DNA of 64,000 bases. It comes from Fibrobacterota bacterium. Its GTDB lineage: Bacteria > Fibrobacterota > Chitinivibrionia > Chitinivibrionales > Chitinispirillaceae. The notes under the pieces are model-generated. The model saw only the letters and a list, made by a program, of their open reading frames with translations. It had not been told where the DNA came from and did not search any database. The translations under genes were made by a program, and so were the position numbers. Shown here one piece after another: positions 62,375 to 64,000 of the stretch. How positions within the stretch are numbered: position 1 is the first letter of the stretch; each line of letters begins with the position of its first letter. The stretch spans positions 77,826-141,825 of the forward strand of contig JAEZKP010000033.1 of the NCBI GenBank assembly GCA_023436145.1. Direction: 5' to 3'.

Positions 62375-63919
62375 TTGTGATGAAACAATTATTTGCGTTA
62401 TCCAAATAAACGATTTTCTCTGAGGTGAACCTTTTTCTCCCGCTGACATTTTCCACAGCAGAATAGATCCAATAGCACTCAGAGTAGCCAGTATACAGGG
62501 AATGATCCATAAATATTCGATTTGAAAATTCCTTCTCAGAGTGCTCCATGGAAACGCAAAGCCCCTGAAAGTCTCATATTTATTAAAGTGTATAGAATTA
62601 CTCTCTTCTACCAGATCACCCCACAACCTTTTGAAATGTCCGGCAGTACAATCACAATTGAAATATTTACATTCGTATATTTCGTCATCTTTGGAAATTT
62701 TATGCAGAAAAATTTTTGTGGCGATAACCACATGTGAATTTTTAACTGAATTGTAATCGTGATGAAAATAGTAAATTTGTTGATACCACACACTTGCACC
62801 CAAAATATTGACATATATTGCAGACGAAAAAAGAATGATATAAATCAGAATTGCAAAGAGGTTTCTTCTAAATGCTGCTATAAACTCAGGTAAAAACATA
62901 TGCAAAAGGATTATAGACGGAACGATAAGCCTGGGCCCCCAGGACCAACCCCCATGCCAGTCATGCCACCGTGCATAGAAACAGATATTACCGATAATCA
63001 TGATTGCTGCTGGTATCACTGTAAACAAACTCTTTTTCAGACATTTTGCCAGACCTATCACCGAAGGGATTACCAGTGGAGAAAAAAGAAAAAGAGATTT
63101 AGATGGAGAAAAAAGCAAACCTGTCAATCCTATGTAAACAGGAGTCACAAACATCCTTTGTTCAGAACCATATCCGAAATTGAATGGATCGGAAAAACGG
63201 TAATAATTATAAAACAGCATGAACGTTACTGTTATCAGGGGAACTCCGGAAAAAGAGATAATTTTCCTGAATGACCATTTATCTTTGAGTATTATGAACA
63301 GTCCGCTTCCCAGTATTGTCATAAAGTAAACTATATTTCCGATCTTTAATAATATCAATAGTGAAGCAATTGTACCCATTGCCATTAATCTGCGGATACC
63401 GGGTCTTGAAGAATCAGAATACAATACAAAAAAGATCATCAAAAGTGCTGTTGAGGGTATTTCAGTGTGATTGATTTTAGAATAAGGTAAAAGAACCGAT
63501 GCAATTGCTATCGATAGAGCCGAAAAATAAACCACTTTGCCACTGTAGCCAAATTTCCTAAACAGAATAACAAAACAGAAAATAATCACTGTAGCGGCAA
63601 TAGTGTTTGTAAAACTAGCCAGAGCTATGAAGACATATTCTGATGCAGGTTCTGATGTAATAATTCTGGAAATCAATGCTGCAGGAAGAAAGATCAAAGC
63701 ATATCCCAGGCCATACTTACTATAAAAACGTCCCTCACGTCCAACTGCCAGATTCGGGAGCTTTTCGTCTGGTAAAACAGACAATTTACCCTTACTAATT
63801 GATTTGGCTGTTTCCAGGCTATAAAGAGTATCTGATGGAAAATGGGCGGATGGCAGGAAGATCAAATAAAAAAAGAATATCGTAAAAAAAAGCAACAGAG
63901 ACTTATAGTAATATTTCAT
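62372..63919 (-). CDS. Polytopic membrane protein, GT-C glycosyltransferase-like, C-terminus shaped by an insertion
   Basis: About eleven to twelve membrane helices. An early luminal loop carries FPSDTLYSLETAKSI and a GREGRFYSKYGLGYALI segment; the late motif WHDWHGGWSWGPRLIVPS is shared by a family of ArnT/PMT-like (GT-C) integral proteins. Such enzymes transfer sugars from lipid carriers at the outer face of the inner membrane. The acceptor is unknown. A large soluble loop (about 395-455) precedes the last helix. The stop codon TAG is the reverse complement of the terminal CTA of the adjacent element, so the native C-terminus may have been altered. The start at 63919 overlaps an upstream frame stop (ATGA). 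Confidence 0.7.
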   Translation of the reverse strand: MKYYYKSLLLFFTIFFFYLIFLPSAHFPSDTLYSLETAKSISKGKLSVLPDEKLPNLAVGREGRFYSKYGLGYALIFLPAALISRIITSEPASEYVFIALASFTNTIAATVIIFCFVILFRKFGYSGKVVYFSALSIAIASVLLPYSKINHTEIPSTALLMIFFVLYSDSSRPGIRRLMAMGTIASLLILLKIGNIVYFMTILGSGLFIILKDKWSFRKIISFSGVPLITVTFMLFYNYYRFSDPFNFGYGSEQRMFVTPVYIGLTGLLFSPSKSLFLFSPLVIPSVIGLAKCLKKSLFTVIPAAIMIIGNICFYARWHDWHGGWSWGPRLIVPSIILLHMFLPEFIAAFRRNLFAILIYIILFSSAIYVNILGASVWYQQIYYFHHDYNSVKNSHVVIATKIFLHKISKDDEIYECKYFNCDCTAGHFKRLWGDLVEESNSIHFNKYETFRGFAFPWSTLRRNFQIEYLWIIPCILATLSAIGSILLWKMSAGEKGSPQRKSFIWITQIIVSSQ

Positions 63920-64000
63920 TGTGAATCAATTAGCTCTTCCCGTGCTTTTAATCTGTTCACCAAAATCGTTCGGAAAAGTTTTCGATGGGCAATTCCTTAA
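63920..64000. other. Right edge, possible 3' end of a minus-strand gene
   Basis: On the minus strand two frames are open through most of these 81 bases. One ends in a TGA overlapping the ATG of the membrane protein gene and has a TAA at the very edge. The other stays open to the edge and stops at TGA near 63927. Too short to assign. Confidence 0.25.

Noticed and set aside
1..64000. CRISPR array or prophage
   Set aside because: No regularly spaced repeats with unique spacers and no integrase, terminase, portal or capsid gene were found; the MuF-like knuckle alone is not phage evidence.

Overview
The window looks like a chromosome segment of a moderately AT-rich diderm (LPS-type outer membrane) bacterium. 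Evidence for a diderm is an LptD homologue, a TolC-type channel domain, a PorV-like barrel and several signal-peptide barrel proteins. Several secreted proteins end in type IX secretion (T9SS)-like C-terminal domains. Together with a plant-type GH10 glycosidase this is most compatible with Fibrobacterota (Chitinispirillia-like) or a relative. That placement is inference: there is no rRNA or ribosomal protein here to settle it.

Left part (1-12.3 kb, mostly minus strand): 5' end of smc, a small unknown gene, a signal-peptide acetolactate decarboxylase, a two-gene efflux operon in which the RND pump is fused in frame to a TolC-like outer-membrane factor, a divergent Tex-family protein, a histone H1-like Lys/Ala-repeat protein with a strong sigma70-type promoter, and a LOG-family protein. 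From 12.4 to 21.2 kb the plus strand carries an L,D-transpeptidase overlapping a MurC/Mpl-like ligase, a class I aldolase, an NHEJ pair (ku, ligD), a nucleotidyltransferase-lipid kinase fusion and an HAD phosphatase. Between 21.2 and 21.5 kb lies a gene-free stretch with a near-consensus sigma54 promoter followed by a compact three-hairpin RNA ending in an intrinsic terminator. This is a candidate undescribed small RNA.

Middle (21.5-33 kb): a minus-strand operon of an XPB-N/WYL-like protein, dnaE and plsC; a Trm112-like protein; a three-gene envelope cluster (PEGA, SUMF1-like, CBM9-like); then divergent lptD and a tRNA-Gly. From 33.4 to 44.7 kb the plus strand holds icd, a membrane protein with a phage MuF-like Cys/His knuckle, a PorV-like barrel interrupted by a beta-propeller, a very large secreted M6-family protein whose HExxH motif has been replaced, and an intact HEFAH peptidase-propeller-barrel protein. 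The last four form a tight cluster and are the most coherent unusual system in the window.

Right part (44.7-64 kb): aroD, a spore-photoproduct-lyase-family radical SAM protein, a DUF1573 protein, another radical SAM protein, a UroD-like protein, a PQQ-type sugar dehydrogenase, a Ca/cation exchanger-like protein, a minus-strand operon (C-terminal-domain protein, di-heme propeller protein, barrel protein), a GH10 glycosidase, a hydrazine-synthase-alpha-like multidomain cytochrome, a MITE-like repeat that supplies the stop codon of its neighbour, and a polytopic glycosyltransferase-like membrane protein. Many of these are predicted to be exported and look suited to extracellular polysaccharide and redox chemistry. 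No CRISPR array, rRNA, prophage or intact transposase gene was seen.
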